Shown piece by piece: positions 14,562-25,284 of a stretch of DNA of 64,000 nt. Position numbers and translations under genes: made by a program. Numbering within the stretch: position 1 is the first letter of the stretch; each line of letters starts with the position of its first letter. The stretch is taken from positions 24,706,330-24,770,329 of the forward strand of contig CM067566.1 in assembly GCA_034336665.1 (NCBI GenBank), read 5' to 3'. The notes below the pieces were generated by a model. It saw nothing but the letters and a program-made list of their open reading frames with translations. It ran no database searches and was not told where the DNA came from. This DNA is from Luscinia megarhynchos. Taxonomy: Eukaryota > Chordata > Aves > Passeriformes > Turdidae.

Positions 14562-14593
14562 TTTTACTGGGTTCGTTTAAGAACCCAGTAAAA
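14562..14593. repeat. Perfect 13-bp inverted repeat (hairpin)
   Basis: TTTTACTGGGTTC and GAACCCAGTAAAA flank a 6-nt loop (GTTTAA). The arms match over all 13 bases, so the sequence could form a stable hairpin in DNA or in the pre-mRNA of intron 8. No transposase or target duplication is visible around it. Confidence 0.9.
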
Positions 14594-14919
14594 CACAATT
14601 GAACAGTATTTTTAGTATTATATTGCTAATTTTAATCTTAGTGCAAATTCCAGCATTTTTTTCAGTCAGTTTCATAGTTTCTATCTCATCATTATTCTAC
14701 ACTTAAAATTTTCATATGCACTGAAAATCTCAAAGCACTTGGAAGATTATTGCACACATGGGTGACGTGTGAACAGATTCTGCAAAGTGTCATTATTTCA
14801 TTCAATAGAGCATACTGGCAAACTGCTTCAGTGTCTTTTGATTTGTCAGCAGCTGATCTGTAATTTCTGCCTGGTCTGGATAAAGCACTGCTTTCCTGGT
14901 ATTTTCACCTTCTCTGTGT

Positions 14920-15380
14920 TGCTCATGCCAGGGGTAGCCCTGCCCAGCTCCCTGCTCGTAGCTGAGACCTCGCTGCAGCCCCAGCCCGAAATTGAGCCTG
15001 CTGTGCTGGCACTGGACATCCCCACAGCCTCTGTTACCTTTTACCCTCATAACCCAGCTGTGGCCCTTGCCAAAGCCTGCATTCTGCCTCTTCTGTTGTG
15101 CCCACATTTATCTCTACCACTAACGGGAAGCAGGTTTGAGGTTCCCATTTTCCAGTTTTCCTGGCTGTGCAGGATTCCCTGAGGATCAGAGTGAAGTCTG
15201 ACCAAGGCAGCATGGGGAAATATTAACACTTCACCACTAGCCTTGTCCTAACTACACAGCTGATCCCCTTAGACCAGCTCACCAAGGGAATCCTAAGGGC
15301 TCTCATTTCCCTGGAATCAAGGCCCAACAGCTCCGCAGTGCCCCCATAAGAGAAAGGCCCACAGCACTGCTGCTCAGAAT
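14920..15380. other. GC-richer block of unknown origin in intron 8
   Basis: Clearly richer in C and G than the surrounding intron. The + strand is open from 14769 to 15182 (137 codons from a GTG; the first ATG-led part begins at the Met before PGVALPSS), and the minus strand is open over 14802-15107. I recognise no protein family, no splice signals that would make it an exon, and no repeat family. It may be an old transposon fragment. Confidence 0.4.
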
Positions 15381-16367
15381 GCGTGCATCAATTCTTGCTG
15401 GCATGATTTGGAGAATGGATATGGTCCATAACAGGATTTCTGCACTTCCATATCTGCAACTACTTCTGTAATTTCACATCAATTTCTGGTTTACCTCATA
15501 CGGAGCTGGTATTCAGCCTTCATCCTGAAATGGCAAGAGGTGTTATGGTTCAGGTATGCTCCTGCATCTTTTGATGCAATGATTTAGAAAGGGGCTTTAC
15601 AAAACTATCCTTCCTTCTATTCTGTCCAATGTTTTCTTATTTTAAAGACTACCTTTAAATATTTGAACTGACTTCCAACATTAAATTCTTTGGACATTGC
15701 AGTATGCTTATTGCAGAAACAGAAAGCCTCTTAAAATTGAATAATGCTTGATCCCGAGATATGAGGAGCTTTACCATAAAAACATCAACTTGTAAAAGTA
15801 GAAAGTTAATTTAACCAGAAAGAAACATAGAAGCCAATTTAGGAAAAAATTAAGATAGGATTTCTGTAGTGGGATTCAGAATACTGGCCAATAGTAAGCA
15901 TTTTTTTTCCTTTGCAAAGCTTTGTAAGACTTAGGTGATGCAGATCCAAAGAAATCCTCACAACTTCAATCCATTCACATTATCTTTACTGGGACAGTTT
16001 TAGCTGTGGTTCTCTGCCAGGTGCTGTTTTCAGAAGCACTGTGCCCCTACAGAACCATCTCTGTGGGCACACACTTCATGGGCAGTTCTAGAAGCACCAA
16101 GGGCATGGAATATTATATCAACCCACTCTCCACCTTAGGCTCATGTGTCCTCATTCACATATGTGAAATCACCTAAAGCCTTTGCTCACTAGTTGTATTC
16201 ACACAAGATTAGTACAAGCCCCCAACTGCAAAAAAAAAAGAAAAAAAAATATAGTGTTAATTATCTTTAAACATTAGTGTTTCTAGTTAATAAGCAGTCT
16301 CTCAAAATAAATGCTACCAAAAAAACCCCTCTGTATTTCTTTTTTTTTCTTGTTTGACTAAACTTAC

Positions 16368-16579
16368 TGATGGCTTAGATTTTGCCTTCTTTTCTTTTCC
16401 TTTGTCCCCTTTTCTGCTGCTGGTAAAGTAATGTAAGGTGCCATATTCCATCAAGGCAGCAAACACAAAAATAAAGCAAACTGAAACAAAAAGGTCCATT
16501 GCTGTCACGTAGGAAACCTTTGGGAGTGACTTCCTAGCAATTGTGCTCAGTGTTGTCATGGTCAGCACCGTTGTGATCC
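16368..16579 (-). CDS. GABRG1: GABRG1 exon 8: pore helix M2, helix M3 and start of the M3-M4 loop
   Basis: 212 nt, completing Gly271 and encoding residues 272-341. [20 protein letters not shown] is the pore-lining M2 with its outer ring. [28 protein letters not shown] is M3. A Lys-rich stretch ([17 protein letters not shown]) opens the intracellular loop. The donor is CCATCA|gtaagt in phase 0. The acceptor is ctttctttctag|GG, and the 1.3-kb CTTT/CCTT repeat abuts it directly, so the repeat itself is the polypyrimidine tract. The exon length is not a multiple of three. Skipping it would shift the frame and remove most of M2 and all of M3 and M4. A stop-free frame continues upstream through the repeat, but that is a by-product of pyrimidine-only sequence. 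Confidence 0.96.
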
Positions 16580-16581
16580 CT

Positions 16582-17547
16582 AGAAAGAAAAAAAGAAAGA
16601 AAGAAAGGAAAGGATAGAAAGGGAGAAAGGGAGAAAGAAGAAAGAGAGAAAGAAAGAGGGAAAGAAAGAAAGGAAGGAAGAAAGGAAGGAAAGAAAGAAA
16701 GGAAGAGAGAAAGGAAGAGAGAAAGGAAGGAAGGAAAGAAAGAAAGGGAGGGAAGGAAGGAAGGAAGGAAGGAAGGAAGGAAGGAAGGAAGGAAGGAAGG
16801 AAGGAAGGAAGGAAGGAAGGAAGGAAGGAAGAAGGAAGGAAGGAAGGAAGGAAGGAAGGAAGGAAGGAAGGAAGGAAGGAAGGAAGGAAGGAAGGAAGGA
16901 AGGAAGGAAGGAAGGAAGGAAGGAAGGAAGGAAGGAAGGAAGGAAGGAAGGAAGGAAGGAAGGAAGGAAGGGAGGAAGGGAGGGAAGGGAGGGAGGAAGG
17001 GAGGAAGGGAGGAAGGGAGGAAGGGAGGAAGGGGAGGGAGGGAGGAAGGGAGGGAGGAGGAGGAAGGGAGGAAGGAGGAAGGGAGGAAGGGAGGAAGGGA
17101 GGAAGGGAGGAAGGGAGGAAGGGAGGAAGGGAGGAAGGGAGGAAGGGAGGAAGGGAGGAAGGGAGGAAGGAAGGAAGGAAGGAAGGAAGGAAGGAAGGGA
17201 AGGAAGGAAGGAAGGAAGGAAGGAAGGAAGGAAGGAAGGAAGGAAGGAAGGAAGGAAGGAAGGAAGGAAGGGAAGGGAAGGAAGGGAGGGAAGGGAGGAG
17301 GGAAGGGGAGGAGGGAAGGGAAGGGAGGGAGGGAGGGAAGGGAAGGGAAGGAAGGAAGGGAGGGAGGGAAGGGAAGGGAAGGAAGGAAGGAAGGAAGGAA
17401 AGGAGAGAAAGAGAAGGAAGGAAGAGAGAGAGGAAAGAAAGGAAGGAAGGAAAGAGAGAGGAAAGAGAGGAAAGAGGGAAAGAAGGAAAGGGAGGAAAGG
17501 GAAAGGGAGGGAGGGAGGGAGGAAGGGAGAGAAAGAGGAGGAAAGGG

Positions 17548-17578
<31 letters not shown>

Positions 17579-17729
17579 AAGAAAGAAAGAGAGAAAGAAA
17601 GAAAGAGAGAAAGAGAGAAAAGAGAGAAAAGAAAGAAAGAGAGAAAAGAGAGAAAGAGAGAAAGAAAGAAAGAAAGAAAGAAAAGAAAGAAAGAAAGAAA
17701 GAAAAGAAAAGAAAGAAAGAAAGAAAGAA

Positions 17730-17765
<36 letters not shown>

Positions 17766-17769
17766 AAAG

Positions 17770-17860
<91 letters not shown>

Positions 17861-17896
17861 AAATGAAAGAAAGAATGAAAGAAAGAAAGAAAGAGA
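16582..17896 (+). repeat. Giant (GGAA)n/(GAAA)n purine tract at the exon 8 splice site
   Basis: About 1.3 kb of A and G only on the + strand, with a single T at 16615 before the next T at 17864. It has zones. 16582-16740 is mixed GAAA/GGAA. 16745-16970 is nearly pure GGAA. 16970-17165 is a GGAAGGGA octamer array. 17165-17270 is GGAA again, 17270-17640 is mixed GGGA/GAGA, and 17640-17890 is mostly GAAA. In transcript sense it is a CTTT/CCTT polypyrimidine tract that abuts the exon 8 acceptor. Such mirror-symmetric purine/pyrimidine repeats can form triplex H-DNA. The long stop-free minus-strand frames of Pro, Ser, Phe and Leu arise because pyrimidine-only codons cannot be stops. Confidence 0.98.
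16615..16615 (-). promoter_or_regulatory. Candidate branch-point adenosine for exon 8
   Basis: This is the only adenine on the transcript strand between the acceptor (16581) and 17863. It lies 36 nt upstream of the first exon base, inside the usual branch-point window. Its context, TTTCTATCC, matches the yUnAy consensus only partly, with C instead of U two bases upstream. The assignment is inferred from position. Confidence 0.5.
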
Positions 17897-20424
17897 AATG
17901 AATAGGCAATCAAACTATACTGTCACCAAAAAAAGTAATCATATTAGCTCTTAATTCATGGATGAGTCATTTAAGAACTGACCCACATGAGGGGTCAGTG
18001 GGTTCACCACTGATTACATCACGTGCATTGGTGCAATGACAAGAATGTAACCCTATGGATGCAGCAGCCTCCATGGGATCATAAAGAAAGCAGCACTTTT
18101 CACCTTCCCTTTAAATCCCTTCTATTTTTAATACACACTAAATAAAAAAAAACAGTAAGTTTGCAAAATTTTATAAATCTGACATAAAATGTACACATAA
18201 ATATAGTAGAAAAACAGGTACATCTAAACACAGAAAATTTTATAAGCACAAGGAAGTCCCTTAGCTTGAAAAATTAAAATGTTTTAAACTATGCATTCAG
18301 AAATAAAAGGTGTATTATTTATCAATTATTTCAAATTTTTGACAAACACAAAAAATGGATAATGTTTCCAACTGTCTGTTTCTGAAGAAGACATAGAAGA
18401 TCAAATTTGATGACATTCACGGTTTTCTGATCTCATTCACTAAATTATCAGATATACTTTCAACGCTGTGTCTTAAGTAATAGAAAATGTTTCCCTTAAT
18501 CCACTTACATACGAGCTAATTAAAAGAACAAACTGTCCTTAATAGCTATGTGTTCAAAATCTCAACTATACCACTCTTCATTAGTTTAGCACTTGTAAGG
18601 TTTTAACATTTTCTCCTTATATTTGATGCTTCAGGGAGATGCAAAGCCTTTTACATAGTAGTCCAAAATTAAAGTGTGACCTTTCCTTTGGAGAGCAATA
18701 CTTGAACACACAAATAATTTGTTATTTACGTGCACACGATTATTGAAAACAAAAACAAAACAAAAATCAAAACATTGCATCACTGGTCACTATGGAATGT
18801 TCCTGCAGCAGGAAGGCAGTAGTGTTTTTCCAAGAGTTTTCCCAGTGAAATTACATGCCTAAAAGGGCAAACAGATAACCAAAGAGTTCTTCAAAAGTGC
18901 TTCACTCCCACCAGATACTTTTGAAAATCAATTTGGCATTTCTCTGTATAGTTAAATATCTAAATATTTTTATCACCTCAAATATTTTGCTCTGGGAAAC
19001 CCCAATCTTCCAGGATGTTCCAATATATAAGAGGGGAAAAGGTCCAGTCTTTTCAGTGTACCAGACTCCAGCACACCCTCTGGGTGAGAGGTGGCACCCA
19101 CCATTCCCTGTACTGACTTCCATTCAGAGAGGACAAAAAGAGACACGAGTTTTTCCAGCCTTGTCTGCTGTGTGAAAGGCATGGGGGCTGTCACAGGGAG
19201 AAAACTTCAACAGCAAAACAGCTACTTGCCATGATAAACCTTGCTTAGTTTTGGCTTTCTTGTACTAATTTATCTTTTCATATAATTGTGTCTATTTGGC
19301 AGGTACCCTCTTTCTCCTTCTCCAGAACATTTGCATGCAAGAAAAGTCATCCTACAATCTGTCAAGTGATGGCATTTGTGTGTTTACAAGAAAGGAGTTC
19401 AGAGCTACCTGCAGGGAGCTGTAAATAAGATAATACAAATGTTTGCATCTCATCTCAAGTAGATGAAGGCTAGTACTGCTGAAGTGAGTTCAACTTAACC
19501 ATGACATCAGAGATCTAGGTCCATGGCATAAAAAAAGTACTTTGTACAAAGAAAAAACTGGATACAGAACTAGAAGCATACTAATAGAACACTTTTTTTC
19601 CTGTTATAGCTATTCTATTATAACTAGTCAGAATCCACAATGATGTTCAATGATTAGTCAAAGAAATCTGATGAGATTTCTGCATCAAGGTCTAAAAACA
19701 ATCAAAAATAAATTTCACTTATTTATTCAAGGTTTTTAGACTCTCTTCACTAAACTTTGCAGCATTTTCAAATAATATAAAGTCTGAGACTTAGATTTTC
19801 TTCCCTAATTTTTTCATTAGGCTACTGAGCCATGCTTGGTTTTGCTTTCTTTCTCTCTTAACCCATTAATCTGGTAGGCTTGCTGGTGGTCCCAGTTCCA
19901 GTGGGAAAGGCAGTGAGTTAAAGTGTGCACTCATGCTTCTGGTAGTAAATGATCTTGTAGGGTGGGAATAGTGTGTTCACAACACTATAACTGATAAGGA
20001 AAATTAACTCACATCTCTAACTTCCTAGGGTACAACTCAGCTCTTGTCCTCTCCCCCAAAAGAAGTCTGCTGTCACTAGTTCTGCTATATGCATCTGTCC
20101 CTGCTCAGCTCAAAGCTGTGTCCTGTGTGCCCCCTGTACCTGCTTATCAGGCTTTATGTGGGGACTGCAGCTTTTCTCTAAGGCAGCACATGAATCCTAA
20201 ACAGTCACACTCAGCAGACTGATGCCATGCTAAACAGGTTGGCCAAGATGACACTAACACAGAATTATCTTTGTATTAGAACTTGTAACACGCTTCAGTA
20301 CTGTCTGTAGTAAAAGCAGGAGGTTTTGTGAATTATAGGCTTAACTGCTTGAAGTGCAAATTTGATTGTAAATTTTCTGTCCTATTCTGGGTCTAAAAGA
20401 ATAATTGAATCATTATATTAAATA

Positions 20425-20495
20425 CAAACAAACAAACAACCCCTCCAAACACGAACAAAAAATCAATGCCAACAACACAAAAAAAACCCCCAACT
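20425..20495 (+). repeat. A/C-rich low-complexity patch
   Basis: Runs of AAAC and CAAA units with CCCC interruptions and almost no T or G. It resembles the patch at about 30960-31095. I assign no function. Confidence 0.5.
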
Positions 20496-20873
20496 AATAA
20501 AAATATTAAACCAGATTGTCACCATTTTTACTCATGTAGTAATTACTTGATTTGTTCCATGATGCTAAGTGTCAGACTAATAATTGCCACATGACACTCC
20601 CTGGAGATGGTAAAAAAACATAAAGAAGAAAAGATGTGTTCATGTGAACAAGAGCTGACCAAGACTTGGATCAAGATTTCCGTGCTCAGCATATCTTCAT
20701 TAAACTCTACCATGCAACTACAGCAGGATTCTCTCCTCCCAATGCTGTAGTTCAAGAGAATGACCAATGGTCACAATCTGAAGGGGAATAAACTGTGGTT
20801 AATTTACTCCCTGCTGCACATTTGTATTCTTTGGGAGTACCAGATCCTTCAAGGCTGAAAAAGACATTCTTAC

Positions 20874-21026
20874 CCAGAGAAGTCCTTGCAGGAACTGCAT
20901 CCTTATTGATCCAAAATGACACCCATGAAAGAACAACTGTGAGTATACAAGGAATGTAAGTCTGAATAGTGAAATATCCCATACGTCTGCTGAGATCAAA
21001 GAATATTGTCATAATAATATAATCAC
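20874..21026 (-). CDS. GABRG1: GABRG1 exon 7: pre-M1 and transmembrane helix M1
   Basis: 153 nt, completing Gly220 and encoding residues 221-270 plus one base of Gly271. [19 protein letters not shown] leads into M1 (about 235-259, with the invariant Pro and Cys of IQTYIPC). [14 protein letters not shown] then gives the M1-M2 linker and the start of the M2 pore helix. The linker PAR is the anion-selectivity motif of GABA-A and glycine receptor channels. The acceptor is ttttaatttttag|GT and the donor is CTGG|gtaaga. Its downstream intron ends in the giant pyrimidine tract next to exon 8. Confidence 0.97.
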
Positions 21027-21150
21027 CTAAAAATTAAAAAAAAAGAAGAAAAAATATTTATATTACTTCTAATATGAGTTTCAGTTGGATCTTCGTTAGT
21101 CTTGATCTAAATAAATATTGCACAAAATAAAACTTAACACTTTTCCTTAC
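21027..21150 (-). other. GABRG1 intron 6 (124 nt)
   Basis: A very short intron between exons 6 and 7, with strong donor gtaagg and acceptor ttttaatttttag. It contains little beyond splice signals and AT-rich filler. Confidence 0.95.
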
Positions 21151-21288
21151 CAGACAAGGTATGGGAAATTTCAGTTGTATTTCGTAGCCCTACAAATGCA
21201 AACTGATACAACCTCCAGTATTTTGGATCTGCCACTTCAACAGAGGTTTTCTTCCATTTGTATTCAATTTCATTTCTGGGATATCCAT
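21151..21288 (-). CDS. GABRG1: GABRG1 exon 6: extracellular loops before M1
   Basis: 138 nt, encoding the rest of Tyr174, residues 175-219 and one base of Gly220. The order is [13 protein letters not shown], then [21 protein letters not shown], then a sequon at Asn210 (NTT). [10 protein letters not shown] is a gamma-1 signature, where gamma-2 has RSWRLYQFSF. This covers loop F and loop C of the complementary face. The acceptor is gttttattctag|AT and the donor is TCTG|gtaagg. The next intron is only 124 nt, so exons 6 and 7 form a tight pair. Confidence 0.96.
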
Positions 21289-22456
21289 CTAGAATAAAAC
21301 AAAACAAATCAAACATTCAGCCATTGAATGTACCAAAGCACGTTATCTGATCTCTGAAGTTACTTATAAACTAAACCAGGGCTATACATAAAGTGGATCT
21401 GAGACCTGATACACTTAAAATTGAACCACAAAATATATGGTTTTAAGCCTAGGTAAATGCAAGATCAATCAAAAACTGTGTAAATATAAATGTTTAGAAA
21501 ATATCTACATGGAATTCTGGAACTCCAGTAATAAAAACTGGCTCCGAATCATCACTATTAAAAAATAAATGTCATTACATTATCATTAAGTGATCAGAAA
21601 GAGCAGAAAACACTTAATAGCAGATAATTTGATGGTTTAGGGACGACCTCCTGAAAGGAGGCTGTAATAAGATGGGACTTGGCCTCTTCTCCCATGCAGC
21701 CAGCTACAGGATGAGAGGACATGGCCTCACGTCTGCATCAGGGGAGGCTCAAGCTGGATACCAGGAAGAATTTCTTCACTGAAAGGTTGTGAAGCATTGG
21801 AACAGGCTGCTCAGGGGATGGTGGAGCCCCCATCCCTGGAGGTGCTCAAGAAACGACTGGACGTGGCACTTTGTGCAATGGTTTAGTTGAGAAATTGGTG
21901 TTCAGTCCTAGGTTGAACTTGATGATCCTGGAGTTTTTCTCCAACCTTAATGACTCTGATTACAATAGCAGAATTCCCTAGTATTTTTTTTAACATAGCT
22001 TGCATTAAAAAAATAGAGCCTGAAGGTTCATAAAAGTAAGTCCCACTCAAAAGAAAAGGCATTCTTATACTGATTCAGCATTTACAGGAGCAGGTTGAAG
22101 AAGATAAATCTTATTTTTTTCTTTTAAGTATATCATATTGAACTAATTCAAATGTGTCAAGTCTTGAAGGCATAAGAAAATACAGTTTTTTCAGGACAAT
22201 GCATTTACATTAACTGGAATTGGCATTGTATTAGACTCCTAAACAATAACATTATCTTTAAAGCTGCAAAAAATGCATGTGATTCAACTCATACATTAGT
22301 GTATTAAATGCAATAAATCTAGTCAAAACATGAATGGTCAGTTCTTTCTTTTGCTGCCAGGCTTTAAAAACTAAACCTTTGCTTTCCTGATGCCAAAATT
22401 TAAGTAAATTTAAAGCCCGAATGTAAAGAGGACAAAAAAAGTGTTTTACTACTTAC
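21289..22456 (-). other. GABRG1 intron 5
   Basis: 1,168 nt with donor AAGCT|gtaagt and acceptor gttttattctag. Apart from the CR1 fragment that fills over a quarter of it, I see only AT-rich unique sequence. Confidence 0.9.
21645..21965 (+). mobile_element. CR1 LINE 3' fragment, antisense to GABRG1 (intron 5)
   Basis: About 320 bp with the familiar avian CR1 3' end: CTGAAAGGAGGCTGTAATAA, AGGAAGAATTTCTTCACTGA, GGAACAGGCTGCTCAGGG, and the terminal GATGATCCTGGAG...CCAACCTTAATGACTCTGAT. It is 5'-truncated, as usual for CR1, and non-autonomous. The terminal octamer repeat is degraded. Confidence 0.9.
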
Positions 22457-22539
22457 AGCTTGAAAACTCCAGAGGACAGGAGTGTTCATCCATAGGAAAA
22501 TTATGAAGCTGAAGATAACATTCAGCATTAATTGTCAAC
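22457..22539 (-). CDS. GABRG1: GABRG1 exon 5: the Cys-loop
   Basis: 83 nt, a size conserved across GABA-A subunit genes. It completes Arg146 and encodes residues 147-173 plus one base of Tyr174. The canonical disulfide loop is intact: Cys153 and Cys167 are separated by 13 residues containing [10 protein letters not shown]. The Cys-loop couples agonist binding to the pore. It is followed by PLEFSS. The acceptor is ccttttctaattag|G and the donor is AAGCT|gtaagt. It is split from exon 6 by intron 5 (1,168 nt), which holds a CR1 insertion. Confidence 0.96.
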
Positions 22540-25284
22540 CTAATTAGAAAAGGAAGGGGGGAAAAAAAGAAAATAGGTTATATTCAAGACTTCAGATACT
22601 TCAGACTACATAGTGAAGAGCATGCTCAGAAATAAATTTTGCCAATTAATGGATATTATGAATAGCCTCACGTGTATCAGAAAAGCAACATCCAGCATTA
22701 GCACCAAAGAACAAAACAGGCACTATTATTGCATGCAACTTGAGGGTCTGTGTTGTTTCAATTGGTATTTCAAGCCATTTCAAAAATTTCAATTGATTTG
22801 GGGGGTTCTCTCAGCTCTATGGGAAACAGAGGGATAAAACGTAGGGTCTGAAGATGGGGTAGAAGAAAGTTTTTGTAGAACACTTTTATCAAGTCAAATT
22901 GCATTTGGCATCATTGTATGTGGTGGCTCTACATAAGTGAAAAATCATGGGGGACATTGGATTTGCTCTATACTCATGGAAGCAGTTCTAGTACAGACTA
23001 TTTGGATAGGAAAAAGTAGGCAATGTTTCTACTTATTAAATGTCTAAGGCATTCAAATAATTCACAACTTATAAACATTTTAGAACTGGTTTAGGACTCA
23101 TACTTTTCTGAACAAAATCACTTTCTGCTTTTGAAAATGCCATCACAGATTTCCAAGCAGTAAGTGCAAAACCCAGTTCTGCTACCTTTCACTAGTAAGC
23201 CAAAGTAAGGGGCTAGACTCCAAACTGACTTCTTTGCATTTAAAACACCTCCTCCTTTGTTGGCAACACTGTGTAGAAAGTCAGAATGTCTTCTAAAATC
23301 AACTTTGAAAATTGACATAATGCTCTTATATTTGAGTGTGTGCAATGCTTACATATTAGACGAGAAGGGATGGGAAAAGACTGTGACACATGCTGCCAGA
23401 TAGTTCTTTAAGTCTTTGAACAAAGTATTTATTCTACAGTAACTGCCAGTATGACCTGACCAAAGTTTTATAAGGAAAAGTTCATTTCTTACCATGCACT
23501 GTGGGAGACAGGGAGAAAGACCCTTCCCCAAACTTTTAAGCAGAGTGCTTGCATCGCTATGGACATGCTTTTCAAATTTGTCAACTATGATTTATGCATT
23601 CATTGCCTTTACTTTCCATTTTCAATTTTTGGATAGTTAAACACTCAAATAAAAACAAAACAAGCTGAGCCTTGTGTTAAAGGCACCACAACTAGATCTG
23701 GAATCACTGTTGGTGCAATGGACAGACCATGGGCTACCCTCAGAGGAGATTCAGTAAGGATGATTAACATTTTCACCACGTCTGCTCCCTGAATTATGAA
23801 AAGGAAAGAGTGATGATACAGGGCAGACCACTAACCTGGAGCATTGTCAGATCATATTACTGTTCCTTCAGTAAGCAAGATATTAACCTCTCAATGCTGT
23901 TTTACCTTAGGTCGAATTCAGGCCATATCCTCACCCATACAGATGTTTCATGTTGCAGTGCTGGTGAAAACCTGTTCTGCTGCTCTGTTACCAGCTCGTT
24001 GCACTTTATTTCTCATACTGTGATACAGTAATTCTAACCTATTGCTCTGTGAGTGCTCACATGATTTTTTGGCTCATATTTCCTTCTGTTGCTTTGAATC
24101 TCTTTAGAAGAAATTTTGCATTCAAAATGAATGGACAATGGAAGGGTAAAGTCCAAGTATGACTCTACAATTGTTAATTAGAAAAAGAAAAATAAATTAG
24201 TGTGTCAACAGAAGGGGCTCTCTAGAGGCTTTTATAAACACCAACTGGCATAATAAACCATTTAAAAAGTGCTCTTCAGAGATGTCTGTATGTTCTCAAA
24301 TGTTTAATACTAAGAAAAAATTCAGAGAAGAGAATCCTTGTAAATCATTCTAATTATTCTTGCATTTGATACAGGAGAAATTTATAAATTGTTCATACAA
24401 TGTAGACTGCATATGAACACAGCATAAATGATTGAGAAGAAAGCAATTAAAAGTGCCACTTTTTGTTTTAAATAGATAAATAAATAAATAAATAAATAAA
24501 CTTTTAAGAACAAAATCATATTTATGGCATCCTCTGCATGGAATACTTCTTGATCAGCTCCTAGCTTCTTACAAGATTTTTTTGGCATATTTAAAAAATA
24601 TGACAGAGATGACCCTAAAATACTTTCTTGTAGACTACAGCCTTTCAAGAACTGTTTGAAGAGTGACTCAAAAATCAGTACAGATAGCCTTAAACTTAAA
24701 AACAGCACAGGCATCTCCCATTTGCCAAGTAGAATTATCACCAATATGTTTGCTCATGCCTATTTTGGATTAACAGAGCTGTTGGTTTTAATAGCTTGCA
24801 AGCATAAAAATGTTAAGAAGTACATGCAGGACTGGGGCCTTAGCTTTAACCAAAATTCTCATAGATTTTATTATTTGAAAAATTTAATATTTTACTTACA
24901 GAATTTAGTTTGGTGGAAATTAGATTATGAAGTACTTAGACCAAAAAAAATTTATCTGCAGTATATTAGTGACAGACCACCATGATATTATATACTATAC
25001 AAGATCCTTTTTAAAATCTTGCATGTACCTAAATGAGACCAAAATTTGCTGTCCCCTTCAGTTGTCCTTAGGCAATTATCTCTGCATTATACTTCAATAC
25101 CATGAATTTCATCTTTTTCATGATCAAATGATATTTTTTTATTTTCTTGTTTAATCAACTCCTTGCAACTTCCAGTGGTCCATAACAAAAGAGATGACAG
25201 GAATTTTATTCATATTCATCATTTTCATATTCCTGGTCATAATAGGGTTTTGGGTTTTTTTCTACCCAGATAATAAAAACCCAC
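22540..25284 (-). other. GABRG1 intron 4
   Basis: 2,745 nt with donor CTAAG|gtgggt and acceptor ctaattag. It contains a short (AAAT)n repeat at 24471-24501. No transposon or RNA gene was recognised, and the open frames are short and non-homologous. Confidence 0.9.
24471..24501 (+). repeat. (AAAT)n microsatellite
   Basis: Six to seven AAAT units, with one AGAT variant at the start. A minus-strand FIYLFIY frame here is a shadow of the repeat. Confidence 0.9.

Larger units (their letters stand above)
11552..16367 (-). other. GABRG1 intron 8
   Basis: 4,816 nt from donor CCATCA|gtaagt to acceptor cttaag. It holds a CCCAT/CCCAC repeat, a purine-rich run at 14262-14302, a perfect hairpin at 14562-14593, and a GC-richer block at about 14920-15380 of unknown origin with open frames on both strands. 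No transposon was recognised. Confidence 0.85.
16580..20873 (-). other. GABRG1 intron 7
   Basis: 4,294 nt between exon 7 (donor CTGG|gtaaga) and exon 8. The 3' end is the 1.3-kb CTTT/CCTT tract. Near the 5' end, 20425-20495 is an A/C-rich low-complexity patch. The remainder (about 17900-20400) is ordinary AT-rich sequence with no gene or transposon that I recognise. Confidence 0.9.

Noticed and set aside
16314..17909. 531- and 459-codon minus-strand open frames rich in Pro, Ser, Phe and Leu, the first in frame with exon 8
   Set aside because: They are translations of the CTTT/CCTT repeat. Codons made only of pyrimidines cannot be stops. The real exon starts at the ctag acceptor at 16580, in phase with exon 7.
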